Of a stretch of DNA of 64,000 nt, positions 45,024 through 55,821 are shown piece after piece (position 1 is the first letter of the stretch; each line of letters opens with the position of its first letter). The notes beneath the pieces are model-generated. The model did no database searches and had not been told where the DNA came from. It saw only the letters and a program-made list of their open reading frames with translations. The translations under genes were made by a program, and so were the position numbers. This DNA is from Lachnospiraceae bacterium (lineage in GTDB: Bacteria; Bacillota; Clostridia; Lachnospirales; Lachnospiraceae): positions 1 to 64,000 of the forward strand of contig QXXL01000008.1 in NCBI GenBank assembly GCA_009911505.1, read 5' to 3'.

Positions 45024-45689
45024 CTAAAACATTTGCTCTGGAGTACGCCTCGTTTCATAACTATTCTTTTGACACTGAGAATTTACCTGCGGCTGACTTT
45101 GCACAGATTTCCCAGACCGAATCTTTTGCATATACCATGCGGATAACCATGCTTCAAAATGCACTCTTGTAAACAACATCAGTTCACTAAAAACTTCAAA
45201 TGTCATACTGACTGCCACATGATTCTCCGGCCGATTCCCAAAACGCGGGACAATCAAGCCTTTACTGTCAGTTTCCCCCGGTCCGCTGTCCGCCACAAAC
45301 AGGAAATCCGATTTCTTCCCTGCCACAAGCTGTGCCGTCCGGGAAAGGCTCTTCCCATCCGGCCGGCTCCGCCCATATTTTGCCAGCCTCTCTGCAGAGG
45401 TGCCGCCAAGGCACTGGTACAGCGGCGTGTTATCGCTGTTTTTCTTCTTGTTCTGCAGCAGATAGCGGAGTTCCCCGCATTCCACTTTTCGGCACAGCTC
45501 CAGGAACTCATCCACCGCTATGTATATATGGATATTGTTGGTCTGGCGCTGCCCTGCTGGGCGGCTCAGGTCATAAGTTGCAAAGGCCAGATGCACCTTA
45601 CCGATTTCAAAGGCATCGTTTAAGCTTTCCACAAAACAGTTCTTCGCATCTTTACGGATAATCTGGTTCTGGTTACGTTCATCACCCAT
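45024..45689 (-). CDS. Hypothetical element protein
   Basis: 221 aa, unrecognised. N-terminal half is strand-rich (KVHLAFATYDLSRPAGQRQT, NNIHIYIAVDEFLELCRKV), the middle is glycine/charged (CLGGTSAERLAKYGRSRPDG), and the end is low-complexity. Its start overlaps the YkgJ gene's stop by eight bases. Last gene of unit C. Confidence 0.7.
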   Translation of the reverse strand: MGDERNQNQIIRKDAKNCFVESLNDAFEIGKVHLAFATYDLSRPAGQRQTNNIHIYIAVDEFLELCRKVECGELRYLLQNKKKNSDNTPLYQCLGGTSAERLAKYGRSRPDGKSLSRTAQLVAGKKSDFLFVADSGPGETDSKGLIVPRFGNRPENHVAVSMTFEVFSELMLFTRVHFEAWLSAWYMQKIRSGKSVQSQPQVNSQCQKNSYETRRTPEQMF

Positions 45690-46416
45690 TTGCTTTCACC
45701 ACCCCTCCGCTAACCGAAGCCAGTTCCAACAATGCGCAAATCTCTTTCGTATTTTCCTCAAACTGCGGCATAAAATCTTTCCCAGTCTCATAATTCAGGT
45801 AGATTCCTGCAAGTGCTGCCATCCATGCAAGTTCCATGATATGTCCGCTTGTCGTCTTTTCCGCTTCACGGAAAAACTGCCCCAATTCCACGACTGTATT
45901 CTGCCATTTGGCGAAAAACTCGTCTTCCAGAGGTATCCCGAACTCTCCAAGCCATTCCCGCACCGTATGAGTCTCGGTATGGTCGCCGCATCCCGGATTC
46001 GTGAAAATATACTGTGTCTGACCTGCCGACATCTTCTGGAAGGAACCGCCGTCCTGTTCAGACATCAGGCATCTCCCAATCGGGAACATGGCGCACACTG
46101 TCGGTTTTGCCTTATGGACGGAGCATTTCCTGTCCTTTAACAGAGGGCACCTCTTTATGGAGCCTCTGGGCCTCAGCCTGACAATCGGCATCCGGGAATC
46201 TCCGCCGATGTATGCTTCGCAATAGGTTTCAAACAATTCTTTCGTTGTTATCCCAAGCTCTTTGGACATATTGTAGATGTCCCTTGGTGTCAGAAGGATA
46301 TCCTCCCGGTTAATACAGCATTTGCCGCACATGGTACAGTGGAACCGGAACGGCTCGTCGGCTCCGATCTTCATTGCATCAAAATTATCTACGATTTCTT
46401 TTAATCTTGCGTCCAT
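45682..46416 (-). CDS. YkgJ-family cysteine cluster protein 1
   Basis: 244 aa from ATG with GGAGG upstream. The family's metal cluster is present: CTMCGKCC near the start (about 27-34), then CPLLKDRKCSVHKAKPTVCAMFP. Probably an Fe-S or zinc oxidoreductase-like protein; role in the element unknown. A second YkgJ-type gene is 0.8 kb upstream in the same operon. Confidence 0.85.
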   Translation of the reverse strand: MDARLKEIVDNFDAMKIGADEPFRFHCTMCGKCCINREDILLTPRDIYNMSKELGITTKELFETYCEAYIGGDSRMPIVRLRPRGSIKRCPLLKDRKCSVHKAKPTVCAMFPIGRCLMSEQDGGSFQKMSAGQTQYIFTNPGCGDHTETHTVREWLGEFGIPLEDEFFAKWQNTVVELGQFFREAEKTTSGHIMELAWMAALAGIYLNYETGKDFMPQFEENTKEICALLELASVSGGVVKANG

Positions 46417-46464
46417 AATTTTTCCTCCATTTAAACAAAAACCATTCTTTCTATTGTCATAACA

Positions 46465-46486
46465 GAGGCGCCGGATTTGGCGCCTC
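46465..46486 (-). other. Intergenic hairpin upstream of YkgJ gene 1
   Basis: Perfect 8-bp stem GAGGCGCC/GGCGCCTC with a 6-base loop, about 50 bases before the start codon. No U-run. Confidence 0.6.
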
Positions 46487-46514
46487 ATTAGTTGTGTCAT
46501 ACTGACCTCATTTT

Positions 46515-46841
46515 TTATAGCAATGCATCCTTTTCCATCAGATATCTGGCTGCCTCTTCAATCGAATCAAAGAAAACAGGCTTCCGGAACTTTACGATAC
46601 TGCAGGTATGCCGTTCTTCCTGGACAATAAACTTCCCGGCATATTCTGGTGTTTCTTTCACAACCAGCATTTCCCGTTTATATTTGTCCAAATAACGGAT
46701 TTCACCATTTGGATACCTGTCTGCATGGTTTTTCTCCAGTATATGTATGATTTCTTTCGGAATTGCCCAGATGACTGCTCCATGGGATATCATAATTTCT
46801 TCTAATTGCCTAATCGTGACAGGCTCCTTATTTTTATCCAT
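46515..46841 (-). CDS. Hypothetical protein
   Basis: 108 aa, unrecognised. Starts MDKNKEPVTIRQLEEIMISH, then AVIWAIPKEIIHILEKNH; mixed alpha/beta, no membrane segment. Unit C, 16 bases after the previous gene. Confidence 0.65.
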   Translation of the reverse strand: MDKNKEPVTIRQLEEIMISHGAVIWAIPKEIIHILEKNHADRYPNGEIRYLDKYKREMLVVKETPEYAGKFIVQEERHTCSIVKFRKPVFFDSIEEAARYLMEKDALL

Positions 46842-46856
46842 ATTTCACTCCTGTTC

Positions 46857-47243
46857 TTATGACCAGCAGAGGATTTTCCCCTGCAGCCGTTCCACCAGTT
46901 TCATGGCGTGGTTCAGGCTTTTGATACTGCCGTTTTCACGCCAATCATGAATGGATGCCTCCAGCTCGCCGCTATCGCAAGGGACACAAAAATCACAGAT
47001 GAAATTCGTGAGTTTCTGCCCGGTATACAGAACCAGCGGCTCCGCATCAGAAAATGTCCCTAAATATACCTTGCCAAAAGCGGTCTGCATTGCCAGTATT
47101 ACCTGACGGTTGGAATCATTCAAATCCTGCGCTCCCTCCGTCGGCCAATAGCTGCCATGTCCAGCCGTATAATATGCAAACAAAGACAGGTTTAAATCCC
47201 CTTCTGCCTGCAGTGCTTCCATTTTTAACTGTCTGAGACTCAT
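46857..47243 (-). CDS. Hypothetical protein
   Basis: 128 aa, unrecognised. Contains GQKLTNFICDFCVPCDSGEL (three cysteines in a short span), possibly a metal site. Starts with four-base overlap on the stop of YkgJ gene 2. Confidence 0.65.
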   Translation of the reverse strand: MSLRQLKMEALQAEGDLNLSLFAYYTAGHGSYWPTEGAQDLNDSNRQVILAMQTAFGKVYLGTFSDAEPLVLYTGQKLTNFICDFCVPCDSGELEASIHDWRENGSIKSLNHAMKLVERLQGKILCWS

Positions 47244-47929
47244 TCCGTATCTCCTCTCTGCGCCAGTTTCCTCAAAGCTTCTAAAAGCTTCTGGTTGTTT
47301 TCTGTAAACTGCTCCATAAAAGGCTTATCCAGATCAAAAGCGGAATACTTATAAAAAAGGAACATCACCATAGCCCTCTTTCGTGCTTCCTCCGGAATCT
47401 TCTGAAGGAGCCTTTCAATCTCCTGCGCCGAACCGATGTCCACATTCAGGAACTCAAAATCCTGCCTGCTGCAGTACCTCTGGACCCATTTTTTCACAGA
47501 CATCTGCGGTCCCTTGTAGTGATGGGGCTGCTCCATACTGAGATACTGCTCGTATCCGCCAAGCTCATACGGCCCGACGGCAACGGGATAGGTGCGGCAC
47601 GCCCTTGGCTTCGCCGGATGCACCGTACACCTGTTATCTTTCAAGAAGATACAGGCGTCATCAGCTCCAACCGTTTTCAGCATGAATGCCGTATACCCGT
47701 TTTCGCTCAGCAAGACTGGAAGCGCATAAGCTGCAAGCACATCTTCCATGCCGCCCGCATCTTCGCCTTTGTCCCGCAGGTATTTTGCCAGCCGGAACAC
47801 ATCCAGGCTCTCCAGCGGCACGCTCTCACGGACATGCCGGCAACAGGCGCCGCACATCCTGCATTTGAATGGGAACCGGTCTGACGGGGTGAGCGGGACC
47901 ATTTTCGTCATGAAATCTTTCATACGCAC
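47240..47929 (-). CDS. YkgJ-family cysteine cluster protein 2
   Basis: 229 aa. CRMCGACCRHV near the N-terminus and CIFLKDNRCTVHPAKPRACR later give the family pattern. Distinct from copy 1 in sequence, so not a recent duplicate. Unit C. Confidence 0.85.
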   Translation of the reverse strand: MRMKDFMTKMVPLTPSDRFPFKCRMCGACCRHVRESVPLESLDVFRLAKYLRDKGEDAGGMEDVLAAYALPVLLSENGYTAFMLKTVGADDACIFLKDNRCTVHPAKPRACRTYPVAVGPYELGGYEQYLSMEQPHHYKGPQMSVKKWVQRYCSRQDFEFLNVDIGSAQEIERLLQKIPEEARKRAMVMFLFYKYSAFDLDKPFMEQFTENNQKLLEALRKLAQRGDTE

Positions 47930-47937
47930 GCCCCCGC

Positions 47938-48150
47938 TTACCAGATATCCCTGCCGGGAACAAATTCCACTTCGGTCCCCTCTGCAATGGGCATGTCCGG
48001 TTCGCCGTCAAACTCATTGTTGTACTTTGTGCAGATTTTCGGTTCCCGGCCTTTACGCGGGTCAACATCCACATAAAGCCTTCCTCCTGCCTCATAAACC
48101 GGCCTGTCCCAGCTGTCGCGTCCTTTATGGTTCAATGTCAGTTTCTCCAT
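47938..48150 (-). CDS. Small hypothetical protein
   Basis: 70 aa, beta-rich: MEKLTLNHKGRDSWDRPVYE, YVDVDPRKGREPKICTKYNN, EVEFVPGRDIW. Resembles the small domains tied to large polyvalent proteins of integrative elements, without a firm family. Unit C. Confidence 0.65.
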   Translation of the reverse strand: MEKLTLNHKGRDSWDRPVYEAGGRLYVDVDPRKGREPKICTKYNNEFDGEPDMPIAEGTEVEFVPGRDIW

Positions 48151-48155
48151 AATCT

Positions 48156-48548
48156 TTATCCTTTCTGCGTCCCATAAGCGCTTCCCTTTGCTTTTTCTTT
48201 GTCAAACGAAATCTCCTCAAACCCGAATCGGTCACAGAAGAAAAACCCGCTTTCCTCCCCGGGCCGGATGATTTCAACTACATCCGAAGTAGACATGGAA
48301 CGTCCCTGGAACCCCGCTGGGTGTGACACGTTAAAAATCTCATAGGCCCTCTCCAGTCCGGCAAGCTCCTGATCCATATTGTTTTTGCTGTTTTGAGGCA
48401 CTTTGATATCCAGCTCCCCGCTGAATACGGCTTTGTAAATCTCAGCCGGCACACGGCCGCCGTTTGCCTCTTTGATGCTGTGCAGGTCACAGAATATCAG
48501 ATATCTGTTTTCCGGTTCTGCAATGATTTGGTATAGTATGATTCTCAT
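48156..48548 (-). CDS. YodL-domain protein
   Basis: 130 aa. Pattern IILYQIIAEPENRYLIFCDL, VPAEIYKAVFSGELDI, LERAYEIFNVSHPAGFQGRS, MSTSDVVEII, FFFCDRFGFEEISF matches the YodL domain, common in Firmicutes conjugative elements; function unknown. Starts with a four-base overlap on the next upstream gene. Confidence 0.8.
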   Translation of the reverse strand: MRIILYQIIAEPENRYLIFCDLHSIKEANGGRVPAEIYKAVFSGELDIKVPQNSKNNMDQELAGLERAYEIFNVSHPAGFQGRSMSTSDVVEIIRPGEESGFFFCDRFGFEEISFDKEKAKGSAYGTQKG

Positions 48549-48802
48549 GACTGTTTCCCTCCGTTATGTGTTCTTTCCATATTCCAATAATAGGCGGCGT
48601 TACATACGATTACCCATTCCACAAGCTCAGGCAGTATTTCTTCAAGGCACTCCGTCCGCTCTTCTTTTAAAGCAAACTGAATGAACTCCTGATTTTTCAA
48701 AATGCTGTTCCTGCACCGCTCAACATCCTTAGGGGTCCCATACCGTTTCTTTTTGGGAATAATGCCCAAAAGATGAAATCTTTCTACATCGCCATAATCC
48801 AT
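48545..48802 (-). CDS. Hypothetical protein
   Basis: 85 aa from ATG with AAAGGAGG upstream. MDYGDVERFHLLGIIPKKKR, then NQEFIQFALKEERTECLEEI; helical, unrecognised. Couples to the YodL gene by ATGA overlap. Unit C. Confidence 0.7.
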   Translation of the reverse strand: MDYGDVERFHLLGIIPKKKRYGTPKDVERCRNSILKNQEFIQFALKEERTECLEEILPELVEWVIVCNAAYYWNMERTHNGGKQS

Positions 48803-48827
48803 AAGCTGCCCTCCTTTCAAAACAATA

Positions 48828-48883
48828 GGCGGAACAGAGCACTGCCCCGCCATGTTGTTCCGACCAATTTTATGCCAGCATTG
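48828..48883 (-). repeat. Stop-hairpin intergenic repeat, copy 1
   Basis: Codes the tail MLA-stop of the upstream gene (in its restored frame), then GGAACAACATGGCGGGGCAG and a 10-bp stem GGCGGGGCAG/CTGTTCCGCC with a 4-base loop. A close copy lies at 51894-51949. Confidence 0.65.
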
Positions 48884-49705
48884 ATTCCGATTCTTCTTCT
48901 GCCAGCGTTTCCAAATACTGTGCTGCTAATCCAAACAGCGGTAGTATGCTTTCATGCTCCGCAAAACAGACCACAAATCCAAAGCAAAGTCCTCCCAGTC
49001 GTTTAAGAACTCCTCAATGGATTCCCTGTCGCACATCCTGGCATCGTCCAGACAAAACAGCTCATAATCCACCTTGTCGGCATCGTCATAAGGAAGGGAC
49101 AGTACGCCCTCCCTTACCAGAATAAGAAATGTGCCAAGATGCAGACCGTCAGAAATCGGATAGTTCCAGCAGAGTTCGTTGTGGTACTGTTCCATGTAAT
49201 CCGCACAGAAATCCATCAATGCAGTATGTGTGGCACCGTTTTCATGGAGATAGGCGATTACCTCGCTTTTACTCCTGAGTGTATCCAGATCAATGTCATA
49301 CGGCCCAACCGCAATCATCCTCTTATAAGCCATAGGCCGCTTTTCCCTGACATTGATCAGCCAGAGCGCTGATTCCGTGGCGCTCTCATGGCACCAGGAC
49401 TGTCTCAGCTCTTTTTCCAGCAGGGCGCGTGAAAGCCTTTCCCCCATGAAACGGGATTCCTCTGAATCCACAGGCACTGACTCTGCCTGCATCTCCCTGT
49501 CACCTTTGACAAACCCGATCAGGCTGTCAATCTCAGCAATGGTAAACGAAGCATCGGCTGCCTGGAAGCCCCAGTAATCGCCGTCGTCACTGCCCGCCGT
49601 TCCCCGAACCGGCCGGTTTAAGATTGCGCCTGCACATTTCCCAATCAGCCTGGACACCTCGTCCCAGTCCAATCGGAGCGTGCGGCAGTATGTATAATTA
49701 CTCAT
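48870..49705 (-). CDS. Hypothetical protein, probably frameshifted at its end
   Basis: ATG at 49705, with AAAGGGAA upstream, overlaps the previous gene by 8 bases. The unaltered frame ends at 48926 with tail LWSVLRSMKAYYRCLD. One extra T at 48981-48983 gives FGFVVCFAEHESILPLFG then LAAQYLETLAEEESESMLA and a stop at 48870. This restored tail ends at the same MLA-stop plus hairpin as LigA, so it is likely the true end. Unrecognised family; contains SWCHESATESALWLINV. Confidence 0.65.
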
Positions 49706-50192
49706 GTGATTCCCTTTCTGCCATATACGGCTTATAATAAATTGTATCAGTTTTGTCAGACTGATATGCGCCAATGCAGACCTCGTGGCAGGGACTGCGT
49801 TCAGGATCGTATTCCGCAAAACAGATCGGCCCGTTATTTTCCGGACGGTCCGTATCCCAGTAAATGTTGATAGCCGGATAGCTTTCATCGTCATATGCAA
49901 CTGCCCTCAGACGGGTTCCGTCTGGCAGGAGCTGCACGATCGTCGGGTATTCCGGCAGGGAAACCGATTCTCCATCTGTCAGCGTAAACTGCCTTTTGTA
50001 AGACTGGGCATACCGTTTCCGTGCCCTGTCCAGCTCATCCTGCAGCGTGGCAAAAATCTGCTGCACCTGCTCCTGCGTATAGGCATAGACGGCAGAATTG
50101 GAACAGTTTCCAAGCAGCCTTACCATTTTGATAATCTTGTTGACCCGGGCTTCTGCCACACGGCGGAAGCGGTTTTGTTTTGGCTCCCTCAA
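49698..50192 (-). CDS. Hypothetical element protein
   Basis: 164 aa. N-terminal basic helices RFRRVAEARVNKIIKMVRLL, YAYTQEQVQQIFATLQDELD, then a beta-rich second half (VQLLPDGTRLRAVAYDDESY). I have seen the N-terminal part as a repeated element protein but know no function. Four-base overlap with its neighbour. Confidence 0.7.
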   Translation of the reverse strand: MREPKQNRFRRVAEARVNKIIKMVRLLGNCSNSAVYAYTQEQVQQIFATLQDELDRARKRYAQSYKRQFTLTDGESVSLPEYPTIVQLLPDGTRLRAVAYDDESYPAINIYWDTDRPENNGPICFAEYDPERSPCHEVCIGAYQSDKTDTIYYKPYMAERESHE

Positions 50193-50935
50193 GATGCGTC
50201 ACCTCCGTTCTGCACACATTCGATTTGGAATGCGTATTTTTTTAAAATGTCATGGTTATCGTCCAGATATTTCTGGGCATCCTTCTCTTTCTTAAATTTG
50301 CGCACCATGGAAGCAGACGGCGGCTGGCATCTGGCGAACCAGATCCGCCTGCAGCTGCGTTTGGCAAAATACCCATACTCAGACTGCAGCACATAGTATT
50401 CCGGCAGCGCGGCATAATCCGTCGGCGTCCCCTTTCGCCGCATGGGCGGATGGGTCACATGGCGGTCATCCCCAAAAGTTACCGTAATCCTATGGCCGGA
50501 AAGCTCCTGGAGCTTATCCAGCAGTTCCTCTGTTGTGGAAACGCAGTGCCTCTGCCAGTACTCATGGCTGTAATCAACCACTGTCACAGTATTCCCATGT
50601 TTCCTGTAATCCTCCACGGCATGTGCCGATTTCATCCCCGCCAGGATCCAGCGTCCGAACTCACCCTCTTCAAAAGAGCGGTTCCGGCTTTTGCGTGTCC
50701 CGCCCCGGTTGTTCCTGTTGGATTCCTCATGGGCGGCCGCGATCTCACGCACTTCTTCTGCAGTAAACAATACCCTCCCGGTATGGGGGTAGTTTAAGAC
50801 TGACCAGTATTTTTCCGGTATCTCCCGCCCCCTTCGGTCAAAATCAAAACAGTTTGACGACCCATGGTTTACAACAGGGATATATTTGTCCCCTACAAGG
50901 ATGAATGCCTTGTCATAGAAAATCTCACTGCTCAT
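50189..50935 (-). CDS. Hypothetical protein
   Basis: 248 aa, unrecognised. FEEGEFGRWILAGMKSAHAV, then YQWQRH-like region and many arginines and tyrosines toward the end. Translationally coupled on both sides (four-base overlaps). Unit C. Confidence 0.65.
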   Translation of the reverse strand: MSSEIFYDKAFILVGDKYIPVVNHGSSNCFDFDRRGREIPEKYWSVLNYPHTGRVLFTAEEVREIAAAHEESNRNNRGGTRKSRNRSFEEGEFGRWILAGMKSAHAVEDYRKHGNTVTVVDYSHEYWQRHCVSTTEELLDKLQELSGHRITVTFGDDRHVTHPPMRRKGTPTDYAALPEYYVLQSEYGYFAKRSCRRIWFARCQPPSASMVRKFKKEKDAQKYLDDNHDILKKYAFQIECVQNGGDAS

Positions 50936-51147
50936 GCTGTCACCTCCTGTCCTGTCAGGTGCAGGCGGTAACTGGCATTGGGCATCCCAAAGCGAATCCC
51001 GTTTAGGGAGATATCCTCCGTACTCAGCACCCGGTCCATCCTGCTTCCCACGTCTGTCCCGAAAATATAAGCGGAATCGCCGCCTGCCATTGGACTGAGT
51101 GGCCTCCCGGTAATCTCAAGGTTCTTTTTCTGTGTATTCATATCCAT
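50932..51147 (-). CDS. Small hypothetical protein
   Basis: 71 aa. MDMNTQKKNLEITGRPLSPM, DSAYIFGTDVGSRMDRVLST. Unrecognised, coupled to the next gene by ATGA. Unit C. Confidence 0.65.
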   Translation of the reverse strand: MDMNTQKKNLEITGRPLSPMAGGDSAYIFGTDVGSRMDRVLSTEDISLNGIRFGMPNASYRLHLTGQEVTA

Positions 51148-51156
51148 GCTCCTTCT

Positions 51157-51627
51157 TTATAAAAATCTGATTTCTAATGCAGTGATTTCGCCGTCATGCT
51201 CAGCTGCAAATACACCATAGAAGCCATCGCCATACCCGGATGAGCTGTAAAAGCCATCCTCCGTAAGCCATGCATCCCCATGGGCGCTCCTGTCGCAGAC
51301 AGCTCCCCATTCCTCATCACTGTAATCCGGTTTCTCATGGAAAAAACCGGCAAGCCCTGCATCAACGCCTATGCTGCCGATTTCTTTCATTGATTTCTGC
51401 GGCGGAACCACGCCGTCCAGATAGATGCCGATCATCCCGACCACCTTGTAGCAGTACGGTTTCCCGCCATACTCACCTTTTTCAGTCTGACGCCAGACCA
51501 TGCAGGCATATTTGCCTTCCCTGACCCTGACATCGCTCATCCGGCACCAGACACCCCTGTTGTAGCAGGGATCCGTAATGTCCACGCTGCCATGGAAATC
51601 CATGACTCCGATTTTTTTGCGCCTCAT
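51157..51627 (-). CDS. DUF4241-like protein
   Basis: 156 aa. VDITDPCYNRGVW, IGSIGVDAGLAGFFHEKPDY, and YSSSGYGDGFYGVFAAEHDG are like the DUF4241 family of element/toxin-related proteins. Its start overlaps the upstream stop by four bases. Function unknown. Unit C. Confidence 0.6.
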   Translation of the reverse strand: MRRKKIGVMDFHGSVDITDPCYNRGVWCRMSDVRVREGKYACMVWRQTEKGEYGGKPYCYKVVGMIGIYLDGVVPPQKSMKEIGSIGVDAGLAGFFHEKPDYSDEEWGAVCDRSAHGDAWLTEDGFYSSSGYGDGFYGVFAAEHDGEITALEIRFL

Positions 51628-51860
51628 GCTCCCGCCCCTTTCCTTTCTGCCTCCAGATTCCGAAACTCACGCCCTGCAGCGGAAAAATCACAGTTCGCAC
51701 AGCTCCAGATATCCTCCTCATCCGGATCATGCGTGACTTCCACACAATCGTTCAGGGATTCCAGAAAAGTGCCGTTACCGTCAATCTTCCAGTCCTGCGT
51801 GACATGTGCCGTTACCTCAAAACATTCTACGCCGCACTTCGGACAGCGGTATTTTGCCAT
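51624..51860 (-). CDS. Zinc-ribbon protein
   Basis: 78 aa from the ATG that GAGGTG fits best; an upstream GTG/ATG in frame is closer than useful. MAKYRCPKCGVECF near the start and WSCANCDFSA near the end give a four-cysteine zinc ribbon. Follows intergenic repeat copy 2. Unit C. Confidence 0.72.
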   Translation of the reverse strand: MAKYRCPKCGVECFEVTAHVTQDWKIDGNGTFLESLNDCVEVTHDPDEEDIWSCANCDFSAAGREFRNLEAERKGAGA

Positions 51861-51893
51861 TGTCATCACCTCGCATCCGCTAAAATGAAATCA

Positions 51894-54626
<2,733 letters not shown>

Positions 54627-54630
<4 letters not shown>

Positions 54631-55052
54631 TCCGCCTTTCCAAATATCTGCCCATACTCTGTGGGAAATACCTGCGAGAACAGTTCCATATACCGGCGAA
54701 ATCCTGCCTCGTTCAACGGAGCCTGCAGGGATGTCTCACTCCAGCAGATCAGCTCCTCCTCAGGGATACAGAACTCATCCGAGATAAATTTATTCCCGTC
54801 ATAATGCGGGCATCTTGGTTTCAGCAGCTTTTCCATCTCCGTCCTGCTTGAGACAGAGCAGATAAGCCTGCCTTTCTTTTCTGCAATCGCATATAAAAGT
54901 TTCTCTGCATATCCTAACTTCTGATAATGGCCAAGATAGCTCTGGAGTCTCCGGATTCCCAGAAACCGAAGTTCCCGGATCCGGTCCGGGATGTCGCCGG
55001 CTATAATTTCTGCGTAATAAGGGAGGATCGCATCCACAAAATCATTTTTCAT
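54627..55052 (-). CDS. Hypothetical protein
   Basis: 141 aa. MKNDFVDAILPYYAEIIAGD, RIRELRFLGIRRLQSYLGHY; helical, unrecognised. Couples to both neighbours. Unit C. Confidence 0.65.
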
Positions 55053-55408
55053 GTACGTTCACACTCCTTTACAGCAATGGTAAATGGCAGACACTCCGGT
55101 TTATAACAGATACCGTTGTCCTCAAACTCCATTTCCATGATTTCGATTTCTGCTTTGTCTGCCTCCCCATATTCGGTATTGACACCAATCTGGGCAATCT
55201 CCATCCCATGCAGTTCTTCCATCCTGCCGTTCGCATAGTTTTCACCGAAATAAACCCCTTTGTACTTTGCGGTAAAGACGTCTTCATCCTGGCCATACTC
55301 ACTTTCGTCCCAGGTCAGGGATACAATTTCACCCGCAGCCAGCCTCACCTCAATGAAATCGACCGTCAGGTCCGGCAAACCGGTACGGGCACTTAAATAA
55401 AGAATCAT
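55049..55408 (-). CDS. Hypothetical protein, first gene of unit C
   Basis: 119 aa from ATG with AAAGGAA upstream; frame continues upstream into the leader but without a site. MILYLSARTGLPDLTVDFIE, then acidic AQIGVNTEYGEADKAEIEIM and ECLPFTIAVKECERT. Unrecognised, probably a small acidic beta protein. Lies about 55 bases after the last leader C terminator. Confidence 0.7.
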   Translation of the reverse strand: MILYLSARTGLPDLTVDFIEVRLAAGEIVSLTWDESEYGQDEDVFTAKYKGVYFGENYANGRMEELHGMEIAQIGVNTEYGEADKAEIEIMEMEFEDNGICYKPECLPFTIAVKECERT

Positions 55409-55517
55409 AGGCATTTCCTTTCTGCATTCCTGCGTAGTTTTTCTATCTATACGGGTATGCCGAAAGGCTCCCCGGAACAAAGATTGGGGGAAGCCTTATA
55501 AGCTTCCGAATCTATAT

Positions 55518-55556
55518 AAAAAAAGCACCCAAAGAACGGTAACATTCTCTGAGTGC
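55518..55556 (-). terminator. Leader C terminator 2
   Basis: 12-base arms (55525-55536 with 55545-55556) with an internal mismatch, followed by seven T on the minus strand. Between leader and first gene. Confidence 0.8.
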
Positions 55557-55694
55557 CTTTGTTGCCCGAGGGCCTGATATGAAACAACAGAAAGCACGTC
55601 CCGCGAACTTTCTATTGTCATGAATTGTAACAGAACAGCGGAGGGCCTGCGCCTCCGTTTCCCCATTCTGTGCTTCTTGACAAAGAAGCAGAAG

Positions 55695-55735
55695 AAACAA
55701 AAAAGTGCCTGAAAGCTTATACTCTCAGACACTGT
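55695..55735 (-). terminator. Leader C terminator 1
   Basis: 11-bp stem GTGTCTGAGAG/CTTTCAGGCAC (on the minus strand, 55704-55714 with 55721-55731) followed by TTTTTTG. Starts in the conserved ACAGTGTC box. Confidence 0.85.
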
Positions 55736-55821
55736 GTAACCGGATAAACTTTAACTGCTTAGAAGCAATTACTGATACTGATATAAGCAGTATAGCATAT
55801 TTAATCTGCTTTTTCAATAGG

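Larger units (their letters stand above)
55464..55817 (-). promoter_or_regulatory. Promoter and conserved leader, copy C
   Basis: TTGAAA (55812-55817), 17-base spacer, TATACT (55789-55794). ATATCAGTATC at 55774-55784, hairpin TGCTT/AAGCA, then ACAGTGTC at 55728-55735 leading into the terminator. Two further terminator-like hairpins (55518-55556, 55464-55497) and a CGGAGG/CCTCCG hairpin (about 55638-55660) follow before the first gene. The leader is about 375 bases long. Drives unit C. Confidence 0.87.

Noticed and set aside
45332..45661. Plus-strand frame opposite the unit C end gene
   Set aside because: Antisense to a better-supported gene with a coupled start.
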